From Dendrolimus kikuchii (taxonomy: Eukaryota; Arthropoda; Insecta; Lepidoptera; Lasiocampidae), in assembly GCA_019925095.2 (NCBI GenBank), contig JAHHIN020000030.1, positions 558,001 to 622,000 on the forward strand: 64,000 bases of DNA. Direction: 5' to 3'. Under the pieces are notes generated by a model. That model saw only the letters and a program-made list of their open reading frames with translations, searched no databases and was not told the origin of the DNA. Positions 44,004-55,590 of the stretch are shown in pieces (position 1 is the stretch's first letter; every line of letters starts with the position of its first letter). The translations under genes were made by a program, and so were the position numbers.

Positions 44004-44165
44004 ACCAGCTGTGCCCGCGGCTTCGTCCCCATGGATTTTTTTCACGGAACCCTAAAAAAATTGTGTAGTAAGTTACTACTTATAACAGCTATCTGCCAGG
44101 GAAAGTCCCATCGAAATCGGTGCAGCCGTTTCAGAGATGAGCCAGGACATACAGACAGACAAATA
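44004..44165 (+). repeat. 'CCCGCGGCTTCGTCC' lepidopteran repeat
   Basis: Block 'GCCCGCGGCTTCGTCC' followed by 'GGTGCAGCCGTTTCAGAGAT', a pairing common in lepidopteran retroelement tails, then 'CAGACAGAC'. Non-coding. Confidence 0.7.
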
Positions 44166-44266
44166 GAAATTCTAAAAATTGGTAATCTACTTGTCCGTAT
44201 TATCCCCCTTGAGTTTTTTCACATTTTTATTTTGATATTACAAACAGACCAAACAAATTGTATTAA

Positions 44267-44978
44267 AATATCGATACCTCGGGGCTCAAAGGGCGTAAGC
44301 ACCAAAACTCGATTTTTCAGGAGAGCCGAAAAACAAAATATAAAATATTATTTCGGACATAACTTTTTTGGTTCTTGGCCTAAATAAACCATTCTAAAAC
44401 CAAAAATCTTAAAATTGTATGATGCAAAACACTGTTAAATTATATTCCAAATAGATTTAAAAGTAACAAAAAGAGCTTTCCCATACGCTCCGGAAAATTG
44501 TATGTTTGGGGGGTTTACACCCTAAAAGTCTGTGGATGTGTGAGCAGAGATGGTTGTAACTGACAATTTGCCTACTAATCCTTGTAGACTGTTGCTTTGT
44601 TTTCTTCAGTTGATTAAATATCAAGTAAAGAAAGAAAATAAGAAATTCTTTTCTTTCTTTAGTTCTTTATTTAATTTCAATTTTATTTATTAACTTAGTA
44701 TATCAATTTATCAACTCAGACAACTAATTGTATCATCTACGGTGTTGTTTACTACCCTCGCGTTTATGATCATTAACATTGGTTCCTGTTACGACACAAA
44801 ATCTAAAAATATATGTGTTATTTTCAACAAAAAATGGGGTCGTAAACAGCATTGTTTGGCGAATTGGAAGACTATATATACTGATCGATAGAGGAGAAAA
44901 AATTTAATAGGGCTGCATTAAAAAGTAAATTTCGCCGAAATGGCGGTTAAGTCCTTTGAGCCCCGAGGTATCGATATT
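44267..44978. mobile_element. Non-autonomous DNA transposon with perfect 26-bp inverted repeats
   Basis: 44267-44292 and 44953-44978 are exact reverse complements containing 'TATCGATACCTCGGGGCTCA'. The interior (about 660 bp) is AT-rich and non-coding. TTGTAT occurs on both sides but is offset by five bases on the left, so the duplication is unclear and the superfamily cannot be assigned. Confidence 0.75.
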
Positions 44979-45690
44979 GTATATACATACATACGTGTTA
45001 TAATGCCCGGTGGGCAAAGATGATAGATTTTCACGTGCTACGATTTTATTTCATCTACATTAATCAATCTCTTCATACATACACGTTTATTATAGATGCT
45101 TTTTACTTGGTCAGTCTTTAAGATATCGGCGATTTGATTGTGGTAAGGATGTCGCGGTCTACCAGCATCGACTCTACCATCCACTCTGTTGTCATACACT
45201 TTTCTTTACATCCATTCTCCCTACATGTCCAAACCACCTTAACTTTTGTTATTAATCTGGGTGAAACACAAAAAGTGTTACATGTCTATATGAGAATACT
45301 ACAAATGTTGGAACAATATGTTTATATGTTTTCGATTCGCTAACATGGATTGATATATGAAAAGTTGTTTGATTTTTACGTTTCTATCTTCTTCTTCTTT
45401 TTTGGAGGATTATGGCTCCAACGCAATTAGCATTGATTTTGCCAGAGTCAGTTGATATAATGTCAGGTGCATATATATGAGATAAAAGAAAGAGAAAAAT
45501 TTGGCCGGTAAATTCAAATTCTGTGATCCTGTGGACAAAACAGACATAGAATGTTAAACTAACTACACTATAAATATATGTTATTTGACGTTAAAAACTT
45601 CGATAAGATATTTACAGGTTAAAAGAAAGTTCACATTGACAGGGCGAGGAAAGTTATTAGGTAAAATGCTGTAAAGGGGTCTAACAATTT
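44979..45690. other. AT-rich intergenic DNA
   Basis: No gene recognised. Probably includes the 3' UTR of the I-like LINE at its right end. Confidence 0.45.
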
Positions 45691-45697
45691 TGGGACA

Positions 45698-46349
45698 TTA
45701 AAAAAAAATATGGTGAACTGAACCTTCAGCTAAGCCACACTCACAGACAGAATGATCGCGTATTCTTATTTTGCCAAAAATACTGGTGAGCAACAGTGGC
45801 CAAGTCGCAGACGAATAATAGTTGACAGGACCTTTTTTGGTATTTTTCTGTGGGCAAAGAACCAGGGTTTGGGAGATATTGTCGATTGTAAACTGCCGTA
45901 GTATCTGCCAACATTCAGGCGAGACTGTTGCCAGATACTGTCCCAAGTATTAAACATCTGGGGCCTTGCAAGGGAGCGTATGTCACGAGGGAAGCATTTA
46001 TTGTATTTAGTAGTACCTGAGCAGATAGCTTCCTTGGCGCAGCAATCGGCAATCTCATTACCACTGATTCCACTATGACCTGGGATCCAGGCCAAGACTA
46101 TTTCTAGGCCAGAGGAGTGACAGCGGAAGAGTGCTTCTTTTATCTTGAGGGTAACAACAAAGTTATCTTTGGAATGAAAGGGTGATTTTAAAATGTCCTG
46201 AATGGAGCCTAAGGAATTAGTGAGAATGACAGATTTACTTATGCTATGTGATTCAATATAAAGGATGGCTTCCAGAATCGCGATTGTTTCGCCGGTGAAA
46301 ACAGAGGTGGGGGGCGGAATTTTGAAATTTAAAATAATTTTGTATTTTG
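45698..46349 (-). pseudogene. I-like LINE ORF2: RNase H and C-terminus (3' half)
   Basis: RNase H motifs: 'VFTGETIAILEAILYIES' (Glu), 'VILTNSLGSIQDIL' (Asp replaced by Asn) and 'LAWIPGHSGISGNEIADCCA' (His and final Asp). A frameshift near 45780 leads to 'RIRDHSVCECGLAEGSVHHI', the C-terminal Cys/His element. The 5' half is at 54446-55125; the two are separated by an 8.1-kb nested insertion. The Asn substitution alone would disable the RNase H. Confidence 0.82.
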
Positions 46350-46456
46350 TCATAATCAATGTGACAAAGAAAATATATTAAATATTTCGGAACAAAAAGG
46401 AACCTCACATATTATCAAAAAAATGTTTTTTCGAGAATAACATCTTCTTACGAGTA

Positions 46457-47428
46457 CTTCACCAAAATGTAGCAGGAATTTTAAATAAACGTCGCATCTT
46501 TGAAATAGAATTAACAAAATTGTCTTGCGAAAATAGCGCTCCGGATGTCATATGTCTGACAGAAACCTTTATTGAAAGAGGCAATGAGTATTTAATTAAA
46601 CTATCGGGATATAATTTAGCAGTAACTTATTCTAGAAAAACTAAACAAAAAAGAGGTGGTGTCTGTATACTACTCAGGCAGGGTATAACATATAAAAATC
46701 TTGAATCTACTAGGGAATTCAGTATAGATAAACACTTTGAATGTTGTGGTGTTATGTTGTTGAAATACAATATACTTATATTAGTAATATATAGAACCCC
46801 TAACGCTGACCCTAACATATTTTAAAAAAAATTAGAAGCTTTACTTTATCATATTTCAAATAAATTTAATAAGCATAAAATTATATTGGCGGGTGATTTA
46901 AATATTAATACCTTAGTTAAGAGTAAACTTGCGAAAGAACTAGAAGAAATAATTAATAATTTTAACTTGATATTCCATATAACAGAACCAACACGGCAAA
47001 ATTCATGTATTGACCACATTTTAAGCAATATTAAATCAGCAAGGGGACATTTATTGCATTTAGGTATATCCGATCACAATACTGCCCAATTACTACATAT
47101 TCCAGTAAAAATATACGAACTATCTACAAAGCAATATATATTTAGACGAGACTATTGTCCAGAATATGTTATTAAATTTAAAGAATGCTTATCATCTCTA
47201 TCATTCTCAGAAGTATACGCTAAATCCAACATGAACACAGCTTTTGATACTTTCATGGAATGGTTTCTACTACTATATAAGCTATGTTTTCCAATAATTA
47301 GAATAAAAGTCTCAGAAAAGAAACGAAAAATAAATTGGGTAACAAAAGGTCTAAAGACAAGCAGTAAGAAAAAACGCTCATTACATTTTGCATTAGACAC
47401 GGTTACAAGATGTTACAATACATGGTGA
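46457..47428 (+). pseudogene. CR1-like LINE ORF2, endonuclease half
   Basis: Endonuclease blocks 'LHQNVAGILNKRR', 'VICLTETFI', 'ILVIYRTPNADPN', 'ILAGDLNINTL' and 'LGISDHNTAQ' are all present. One in-frame TAA at about 46823 interrupts it. Ends near 47428 where the opposite-strand LINE begins. About 250 residues of linker and RT fingers are missing before the continuation at 52764. Confidence 0.82.
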
Positions 47429-47555
47429 TAGTTTCACGTGTGCTAGCTAAATTGGCGTGCAAAATTATTCTTAGAGTACAATTTTATTATTTTAATTATC
47501 TTATTATATTACAATTAAATTATAAATGTCAATAAAAAATTAGTCAATATTGTAT

Positions 47556-50438
47556 TTATCTCATATAATCCTGCATTGAATAGAAACATTTATCCACCAG
47601 CCAGTTAAAAAGCTTTATATTAAATAAGTTACCTTTATATTCTTTGATAATTGGAGGTATTTTGTTATAGATTTTTATAATCATAATATGGCTATTTCTA
47701 CTATAGAGATGGCTGTTCACCGGGGGGTGTGCTAAACGATTTCCATGACGAGTGTTAAACCTGTAAACATCTTCAAATTTTAGAAATAGCTCTGGATTGC
47801 TTTTCACAAATTTACAAGCTTCAAGTATGTAAAGGCTGGGAAGCGTTAAGATTTTATATTTTCTAAAGAGGGGGGCACAAGAAGTCCACGGTGGTACATT
47901 AAATATTGCTCTTAAGCATTTTTTTTGGGCGATAAATACTTTATTTACGTCAACAGCATTTCCCCATAATATAAGTCCGTATCTAATAAGAGATCCCACG
48001 TAGCCATGGTAAGCCATAAGAGCAGTTTTAATATCTGTTATGTTAGAAATTTTCCATAATGCATATACAAATTTATTAATTTTTTTAACAAGATTATCTA
48101 TATGTAACTGCCATGAACAGACATTGTCAAGAGTAATTCCAAGAAATAAGACATTAGTATTTTCAACTAACTCGCAATTGTTATACGAAATTTTAATTTT
48201 GTTTGTTTTTGGTTTTCTATTATAAAATTGTACAAAACTTGTTTTCGATATATTTACATTTAGGTTATTGTTAGCAAGCCACTCAATGCAAATACCTACA
48301 ACAGCATTTAGGTCTTTGACATGATCATGCTCATTATCATTTGTCACTAATATCGAGATATCATCAGCGAAGAGTGTGCAGTGGTGATGTATTACGTCTG
48401 GCAAATCATTTATGTATATAATGAATAATAGTGGCCCTAACACACTGCCTTGCGGTACGCCATATTTGTTTAATTTGTACGAGGATCTGTAAGTATTTAC
48501 TTCTTTGAACCTGTTGATTTCGCCTATTTCAACACACTGTTGTCTATTATCTAGGTAGCTTTTAATCCAGTCGTAAGCAGGCCCACGAATACCATATTTG
48601 TTACATTTTATAAGTAGTTTATCGTGACAGACAAAGTCAAATGCTTTGCTCATGTCAAAGAATACCGCCGACACATATTTATTTTTATCAACATTTTCTA
48701 AAATAGCTTTTACTAAATTGAAGGCTGCTAGCGTAGTTGATTTTCCTTTTTGGAAGCCATTTTGATTTTTCTTTATAATATTACATTTGTGGAGAAAATT
48801 TGTAATTCTAATATGTAGTGCTTTTTCGAATAATTTAGAAAATATTGGTATCAACGTGATAGGACGATAATTTTCAACATTTAATGGGTTATTCTTTTTA
48901 TATATAGGTTTTACTATAGATTTTTTCAAGCAATCAGGAAATCTGCCTACCTCAAAGGATCTGTTTATCAATGCTGTTAATATTTCAGCAATGGCTATAG
49001 AACACTCTTTTATGATTTTTGTAGGAATACCATCATAGCCCACTGCCTTAGATTGGTTTAAAGATTTTATAAGTTTCATTATTTCTTCTATGTCACATGG
49101 CTTTAGGAAAATTGTACTTAAATGGGAATTAATTTTATCGTTTTTATGATCACAGAGAATTAAGTTCGATTGTGCAAGATTTGTATAAAAATTATTAAAA
49201 ATCTCAGCTACTTCAATAGGATTAGATATAAATTTTCCATCAGATTCTATGCTCATTCCAAATTTAATATCTTTAGCTTTATTATTAATTATATTCCAAG
49301 AAGCTTTACATTTATTTTTAGCTTCGTCTATGTACTTTTTGTTATAATTTTTTTGGGATTGGCTTATTATACGTTTCAATAGTTTACTATAATTTTGGAA
49401 ATTTTGCTTGTGTAAAACCTCTTTTTTATTTGTATAATATTGGAAACGTAAGTACCTCTTTCTTTTGCATGATTTTTTAATCCCTTTCGTTATCCATGTA
49501 GACTGCTTGATTTTGTTATTCACTTTAATCCTAACTTTTGGGAAGCATAAGTTAAAGAGCAGTGTGAACCAGTCATAAAACCAATTAAAAGCTATATTAA
49601 AGTCAGATTCTTCGTATACTTCGGACCATGAAATACTCTGGAGGTACATTTTAAATTTTCGTATGTTATCATTACTAAAATCATTACGCCATATGAACCA
49701 GTGTTTCGGTGGGTTTTTTTTTGTATTAATTTCAAATTGTAACATTTGTCCAGTTTCATGGTCAGACAATCCCAATTTATGAATAGTGCCTATAGCCGAT
49801 TTAATATTACTAGCGATTAGGTCAATACATGAATTCAAACGTGTAGGTTTATTTATGTGTAAAGATAGATTGTAGTTGTACATTATTTGGTTAAGATCGT
49901 CACACTGTTTACTATTTTTTAACGTATTGATGTTAAAGTCTCCCACCAATATGATATTCCTGTTTTTCTTTTTATTAAGCTCATATAACAGATTATCTAG
50001 TTTATTAAGAAATAATTGAACATTGGAGCTTGGTGTACGGTAAATACAGACAATAAGAATGTTATACAGCGGTACGTCTATCCCACAACATTCAAAAATA
50101 AACTCTACAGCTAATTTTTTTACCTCTGTGAGCTCTGTACATTCTACATGGTTTTTGCTTAATATACAGACACCACCCCGTTTTTGGGTCGATCTACAGA
50201 AGTAAGTTGCAAGTCGATAGTTTTTTAATGTAAAATTGTATTCATCCCCCATCTTTATAAATGTCTCGCTCAAACAAATAAACTCTATGTCAGTATCATT
50301 TTCATTAAATTCATTGCAACACAATTCTAATTCTTCGGTTTTATGTAACGCACCGCATATATTTTGATGTAGGATGGTTACTGTATTAACGAAAGGAATG
50401 TTTCTTTGTTTGACGTGCGCCAGTTGTGGTAGTTTTAG
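47556..50438 (-). CDS. CR1-like ORF2: complete endonuclease and reverse transcriptase
   Basis: Open for 960 codons from just after a TAG at 50439-50441. Endonuclease catalytic blocks are all present: 'ILHQNICGAL' (Asn), 'FICLSETFIK' (Glu), 'CIYRTPSS' (Tyr), 'ILVGDFNINTL' (Asp, Asn) and 'LGLSDHETGQ' (Ser-Asp-His). RT: 'AVGYDGIPTKIIKECS', 'AVFFDMSKAFDFV', 'YGVPQGSVLGPLLFIIYIND' and FADD in 'CTLFADDISILV'. No ATG lies upstream of the endonuclease; the first Met is within it (in 'IKMGDEYNF'). The frame overlaps ORF1 by 53 bases, which suggests translation by frameshift or reinitiation. It is the only intact EN-RT in the window. Confidence 0.88.
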   Translation of the reverse strand, partial: LKLPQLAHVKQRNIPFVNTVTILHQNICGALHKTEELELCCNEFNENDTDIEFICLSETFIKMGDEYNFTLKNYRLATYFCRSTQKRGGVCILSKNHVECTELTEVKKLAVEFIFECCGIDVPLYNILIVCIYRTPSSNVQLFLNKLDNLLYELNKKKNRNIILVGDFNINTLKNSKQCDDLNQIMYNYNLSLHINKPTRLNSCIDLIASNIKSAIGTIHKLGLSDHETGQMLQFEINTKKNPPKHWFIWRNDFSNDNIRKFKMYLQSISWSEVYEESDFNIAFNWFYDWFTLLFNLCFPKVRIKVNNKIKQSTWITKGIKKSCKRKRYLRFQYYTNKKEVLHKQNFQNYSKLLKRIISQSQKNYNKKYIDEAKNKCKASWNIINNKAKDIKFGMSIESDGKFISNPIEVAEIFNNFYTNLAQSNLILCDHKNDKINSHLSTIFLKPCDIEEIMKLIKSLNQSKAVGYDGIPTKIIKECSIAIAEILTALINRSFEVGRFPDCLKKSIVKPIYKKNNPLNVENYRPITLIPIFSKLFEKALHIRITNFLHKCNIIKKNQNGFQKGKSTTLAAFNLVKAILENVDKNKYVSAVFFDMSKAFDFVCHDKLLIKCNKYGIRGPAYDWIKSYLDNRQQCVEIGEINRFKEVNTYRSSYKLNKYGVPQGSVLGPLLFIIYINDLPDVIHHHCTLFADDISILVTNDNEHDHVKDLNAVVGICIEWLANNNLNVNISKTSFVQFYNRKPKTNKIKISYNNCELVENTNVLFLGITLDNVCSWQLHIDNLVKKINKFVYALWKISNITDIKTALMAYHGYVGSLIRYGLILWGNAVDVNKVFIAQKKCLRAIFNVPPWTSCAPLFRKYKILTLPSLYILEACKFVKSNPELFLKFEDVYRFNTRHGNRLAHPPVNSHLYSRNSHIMIIKIYNKIPPIIKEYKGNLFNIKLFNWLVDKCFYSMQDYMR

Positions 50439-52012
50439 CTAAGTTTTGCTTATCAGAAATGTAATCTACTACGTTTACGGATGCTTGGACTGTTTTAACG
50501 ATAGGGTAATAGTCTAGCAATGTTTTTTGCATATTAGTTATACGCGTAATACGTTTTTTCTCAATTTTGTTTCTATACAATGCATGATTTGCAATATTGC
50601 TAAGAACATTATTAGTCGATTTTTTATGAATTGGAAATTTATTATAACTTAAATATTTATTATCATAATCAAATTGGTCTATAATATAATTAATTCGCTT
50701 AGTTAATGCTATATTTTCATCTTTGTCAATTATATACAATTTAGTTTGGTCTATAAAGCGACAATTAGTGAAGTGTAAACTTATGTTTCGTAACAGTTGA
50801 TTTAACCTGTTTTCGTTTAAATAATTACATGATTTTACACCTACGACTATAATAAGTGGACATTTTTGTAACCTTTTTAATAAAGCACTTAGCTCAATCA
50901 TCACCATCGCTGGGTTACTATCGTGTTCTCCTATTGATAATATAATCTTGGTCTTGTTGTTGACGTTAAGCCATGTGTAATTGTTTGCGATTGCTTCTGA
51001 ATTTGCATTTGGCTGTATATAAGAAATTACACTATAGTGTTCATAATCTGTGTTTACGTGAATTGTCTAATCTTCTTCGGAGTCCTCGACATTGTTGTCC
51101 ACCAAGGATATAAATTGTATTTTCAGGTGTCGCAATATCCTTTTTATTTTCAATTTGCTTTTGATTATATCGTTTGGTTGATTTTTCTTCATTTGATATT
51201 GATATATCCTGTCTTATATCTTTTGTTGTTTGAGTCTGTGTTGAATACGACGATGTCATTTCTGATTCTATATTTCTCAGTAATTTTTGCGATGAGCATT
51301 GGTCATGAGTTCGAGGTTTCGATTTTGTCTTCTTACACGAGGATACTAACGATTTCGTAGGTGTTGTAGGATGCGTGTAAATTTTCTTTAGAGTCAGTAG
51401 TTGCTGTTGTAGACTTGTGATATTTTTCTTTAAATCGATATTTTCTAGGATTATATTTTCCATTTCGTTACGTGTACTGTCTAGTTGTAGTTTTAAATTA
51501 GTCATTTCTTCTTTAAGTTTGTCAAGTTCGCAAGTGTTAATGTTAGTGGATAAATCATAACTGTGTATATTTAATTCTGAGCTTGTTGTATTTAATGAGC
51601 AGTCATTTCCCAATGACTCTAGAGAACGCGCTTTTGTTATAGAAGATGCAACATTTTTTGAGACCGTATAAGGCGCACGTTTGTGCCTATTATTTCTGCG
51701 TATTACTCTGACATTGTCAGGTGACGTATTTATGTTTTCCAGTTGTGGAGATCTGGATTTAGACTTATTTATCGGAGTACTCGTTAAGCAGCTTAATGGT
51801 GTGCTTGGTCTTGTGTGGACTTTTAGACATGTTGTACATTTCCAGGTTTTTTTGTGGCTAGGTTTCATCTTCAGATAGTTCTGAGTAGTTACATTACTAC
51901 AGTTTAAATCAAAATAGTTCTTGCAGTCTGAACAAGTCAAGAATTGTCTTGTTTGAATAGGTTTGAGACAGCTCGTGCATAGTTTCACACCTTTTTCCGG
52001 TCTTGTACTCAT
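50386..52012 (-). pseudogene. CR1-like ORF1: PHD-like finger, coiled coil, hydrolase-like domain; one frameshift
   Basis: Begins ATG 52012. Residues 1-65 hold a PHD-like Cys/His cluster ('LCTSCLKPIQTRQFLTCSDC', 'CSNVTTQNYLKM', 'WKCTTC'). A central coiled coil ('LDSTRNEMENIILENIDLK') follows. The C-terminal part starts at 'IYILGGQQCRGL', shifts frame at about 51050-51070, and continues with 'IILSIGEHDSNPAM' and 'LIIVVGVKSCNYLNENRL', resembling the esterase-like (SGNH) domain of CR1-group ORF1. The usual GDS nucleophile block reads GGQQ here, so activity is doubtful. Ends TAA 50386. Confidence 0.72.
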
Positions 52013-52760
52013 GTTTTTAATGTGTTAATAGATCGATATATGAATGTTATCGTTCTAGTATGCGCTTCTGTAGATTGATGTTCTATGTTATGGTTCCTAA
52101 TAAATTCTCATAGATGGCGCTAGTTGATATTGCAGAAATAATATTCTGAGTGTCGCTTTCGTTGTGTAGTTTAGTTACTTAGCGTAGGATGTAGTTTTCG
52201 GAACTTTCGAGAGATGGCACCATATTAATATTGATCGTTGGATACTTTGAATTTTATAACGATTTTTAAAAATTATTAATTTTAATTTTCACTTCTAACC
52301 TGTTTTCCAAATTTAATTATTATGTTCCTGGCTTCATGTGTTAGGCTGTCTAATTACGATTAAGTCTAAAAGTACAGTAAACTAAATTAGTTTGTGTATG
52401 TGTAGGTAGGTAATATTTTTATAAAACTTTACACTTTAGTTTAAATAGGATGTTTATTCGTTATTTCACTATTCAGACAATCTTTATTACTCAATTTTTT
52501 GTACGTTTTGTTGTTTTATTGTTGGTTTTAGGATAAAGTTTCTTAAAAGATCAGTTTGTTATTTTCACTTGTCGAAATTTAGTTATTGATATTTTGTTTG
52601 ATTTAGTTATTTAACACTAAAGATAACACTCACACGTAACATTTGTTAACAGTTTTTTAGATTTATGAACTTTTAGAGCACTGATTTGGCAATATTGAAT
52701 TGTAAAGAATATTAAAGTAAGAGTTTGTTTACATTTGGTGTTGTTCACTAAGCGCCACCT
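52013..52760 (-). other. 5' UTR of the inner CR1-like LINE
   Basis: AT-rich, no ORF. Contains 'AGATGGCGCTAG' and ends with 'AAGCGCCACCTTG' next to the resuming reading frame of the outer element. Confidence 0.6.
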
Positions 52761-52763
52761 TGA

Positions 52764-53963
52764 TTGCCTGCATGTTTTAATCTGGCTAAAAATATTATGG
52801 ACAATATTAATGATAGAAATCGTGTTTCAGTGATATTCTTTGACATGTCTAAGGCATTTGATTTTGTTGCACACTCATTACTTCTAGATAAATTAGAAAA
52901 TTATGGTATTAGAGGCCCCATTTTAAACTGGTTCAAGAGTTACTTAGCTGATAGGAAACAATTTGTAGAAATTTTATGTGAGGATAAAAAAAATCACTTA
53001 ACTGGTGTCAACTCAGAAGAAAGATATAATCGTTACGGCGTTCCACAAGGAAGTGTATTGGGTCCACTACTCTTTCTTATATATATTAATGACTTACCGA
53101 ATGTAATAACGAATAAGTGCTTTTTATTTGCCGATGATATTTCTGTAATCTTGACTTCTCCCACACATTCTGATATAAATACGTATTATAATGATATAAA
53201 CAGCAGTATTACATCAACAACAGACTGGCTTTACTCTAATAACCTTTATGTTAATTTGTCAAAAACGAAAATAGTGCAATTCGGGACACATCAAAGTAAA
53301 GATACATTATTAAATATAACGCACAATGGAGTTAATATTTCTGAAGAGACGGAAAGTAGGTTCTTGGGAATAACTTTGGATAAATATCTTTCTTGGAAGC
53401 CCCATGTAAACAATGTCTGCATTTAAATTAATAAATTTGTGTATGTTTTGCATACTTTAAGAAAAACATCATCACGATGTACAGTTTTATCTGCATATCA
53501 TGGGTATGTCGCTGCTTCCCTTAGATATGGCATAGTGCTTTGGGGTAATTCAGCAGATGCGGGAAAAGCGTTTATTGCACAAAAAAAATGCGTTAGGGCG
53601 ATACACGGTGTACCTCCGTGGCATTCATGTAAACCATTATTTTCAAAATTGAAATTATTGACACTACCATGTATTATTTTTGAATGTGCTAAATTTGTTC
53701 GGAACAATTCAGAATTGTTTACAAAAGCCAAGGAAATTTATCCCAGAAACACAAGAAACCCAGATAGAATAGTTTTAAAAAAGACGCCTAAAATTGCAAT
53801 GTTACAAAAACAGTCTCATTATATGTGTGGCAAAATATATAACAAAATACCGCAAATAATCAAAGACATGAATATAAATTCATTTAAACATAAATTATAT
53901 GACTGGCTAGTAAACAAAACATTTTACAGTATCAACGAATTCTTTGATTATAAAATAAATTGA
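52764..53963 (+). pseudogene. CR1-like LINE ORF2, RT half
   Basis: RT blocks 'VIFFDMSKAFDFVAHSLLLD', 'GVPQGSVLGPLLFLIYINDL' and FADD in 'CFLFADDISVILT', then the thumb ('AYHGYVAASLRYGIVLWGN') and a C-terminal 'KIYNKIPQIIKDM'. One in-frame TAA at 53424-53426. It is the same family as the inner minus-strand LINE and the same copy as 46457-47428. Confidence 0.85.
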
Positions 53964-53966
53964 AAC

Positions 53967-54439
53967 ATTACATAATAATAATAAAAATGACTATTCCAAA
54001 ATCTTATGTGACCTAGATTTGTTAACAAAATACCAAGTACCTGAGAACAAATGTGATATAATTGACTTTTATTTAATAATATTAAATTAATTTACAATTT
54101 ATATGTATTGACACGACATGTAGATTTAGTTGATTGACATAGTACATATTATGTAAAAATAAATTATAGGTAATATATATACATTTAAAGGAATAATAAT
54201 ATTGAAAATAATTAAACATTAATAAATAATTTCGTTAAGTGATTGTAAAAATAGATATAGCTGTGTTAAAGAAAACGGATTTTTCAAATAATATAAATGA
54301 GAAATATTAAATTAATTTACAATTATATTTATTTTTTGCACACCATGAAAATGGTAGAATGTATAGGACATCAACTTATCATTGTAACAACTTTTGTACT
54401 ACATTCTGGCAAATAAAGATTATTATTATTATTATTATT
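53967..54439 (+). other. 3' UTR and (ATT)n tail of the outer CR1-like LINE
   Basis: AT-rich, ends 'TCTGGCAAATAAAGATTATT' plus ATT repeats, a typical tail for this LINE group. Confidence 0.75.
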
Positions 54440-54445
54440 ATTTTG

Positions 54446-55125
54446 GGATCCATACTGCTGCACCAACAGGTCCACTCTGCGTTATTTTTGCTGCATCAGT
54501 GAAAAATTGAAGGTGATCTGGCCAAAGATCTTGCATAATTTGATTAAATAATTGGTTAGCACCTGGAGTATTTTTATGAATGTCTAGATTTAAATAAGCG
54601 TTAGGTTTGAAGGTAAGGCCTTCGAAACTAGTTTCAAAAATGGGGTTTTTATAATTTTGGAAGAGGCCGAGATGAAGATCCACTAACTTTTTATATGAAT
54701 TTATAAGAAGAGGGAAACATTTGTGGGTCCAATAACTTGAAGTAGAAGAGATTTGAAAGAGTTGATCAAGGATGCCTAAAAGGGGATGATCTGAAAGCTC
54801 AATCACTTTACAAAAGAATCTATCCGACAGAAACTGCCTGCGAAGAGAGAGAGGAGGTTCAACACACTCAACCTGAAGGGCATTCGTTGGAGAGGATTTC
54901 ATTGCGCCTGTGATCATTTTGAGGCATTTGGCTTGTATTCGATCCAACTTTGCTAGAGCGGCTTTGTTGCAGGGCTCCAAAATAAAACAAGCATAATCGA
55001 AATGACTACGGATAACAGCATTGTAAAGTAACTTTTGGCAGTACGGATGAGATCCCCATCTAACACCTGATAGAGCTCTAATTACATTAAGATTTTTTTC
55101 TGCTTTATCACAAATATACGTTTCT
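54446..55125 (-). pseudogene. I-like LINE ORF2: RT thumb to start of RNase H (5' half)
   Basis: The minus strand reads 'GVRWGSHPYCQKLLYNAVIR', 'SHFDYACFILEPCNKAALAK', 'LDRIQAKCLKMITGA', and finally 'LQFFTDAAKITQSGPVGAAV', the first RNase H strand with its Asp. It breaks at 54446 and resumes at 46349. The RT palm and endonuclease are absent (5' truncation). Confidence 0.82.
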
Positions 55126-55261
55126 ATAATTAAAAAGTTATTTTTTTGTTATTGGATTATTTTCAACGTCTGCCAAACTAAGGTATTCAGTATCCGAACA
55201 GTCAACAGTAGAAGATGTTTTGGTTTAAACGAGAGCAATATAAAATAATTTATTCGTCATT
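55126..55261. other. Short spacer
   Basis: AT-rich, no feature recognised. Confidence 0.4.
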
Positions 55262-55352
55262 AGTGATATTTTCGCCACGACTATAACGACTAACGACCGC
55301 GGTCGCCTTGTGGAACCGCGGATGGAGCATTTTGGGCGTTGTGAGATACTAA
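55262..55352 (-). repeat. Dispersed repeat (related to 63353-63500)
   Basis: The minus strand reads 'CTCACAACGCCCAAAATGCTC' followed by 'TTCCACAAGGCGACCGCGGT', identical blocks to 63353-63405. Confidence 0.8.
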
Positions 55353-55477
55353 AGGAACGCGTCCAATATCACTCTTGCTTTCTTTGGTAATACAAACATT
55401 AGGTAAAATAAATATACTGTAATTATCTATTGTAAAAGCTCGTAAATAAAATTGCGCCTTGTGTGAAAGTTGCCCGA

Positions 55478-55481
<4 letters not shown>

Positions 55482-55557
<76 letters not shown>

Positions 55558-55584
55558 ATAATATATAATAATATATATATATAT
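55482..55584. repeat. (TA)n microsatellite
   Basis: About 100 bp of nearly pure TA with a few ATA interruptions. It abuts the hAT-like element. Its length in the assembly may be unreliable. Confidence 0.95.
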
Positions 55585-55590
55585 CATTAT

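Larger units (their letters stand above)
47429..52760 (-). mobile_element. Inner CR1-like LINE, full length, nearly intact
   Basis: 5.3 kb on the minus strand: 5' UTR (52013-52760), ORF1 (52012-50386, one frameshift), ORF2 (50438-47556, open) and a short 3' UTR (47429-47555). It interrupts a related element of opposite orientation. End points are estimated from where the flanking element's reading frame stops and resumes. Confidence 0.82.
46350..54439. mobile_element. Nested CR1-like LINE insertion in the I-like LINE
   Basis: Flanked by ATTTTG at 46344-46349 and 54440-54445. The outer element (+) has its 5' part at 46350-47428 and 3' part at 52761-54439, ending in (ATT)n after 'GGCAAATAAAG'. 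A second element (-) occupies 47429-52760. Confidence 0.8.
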
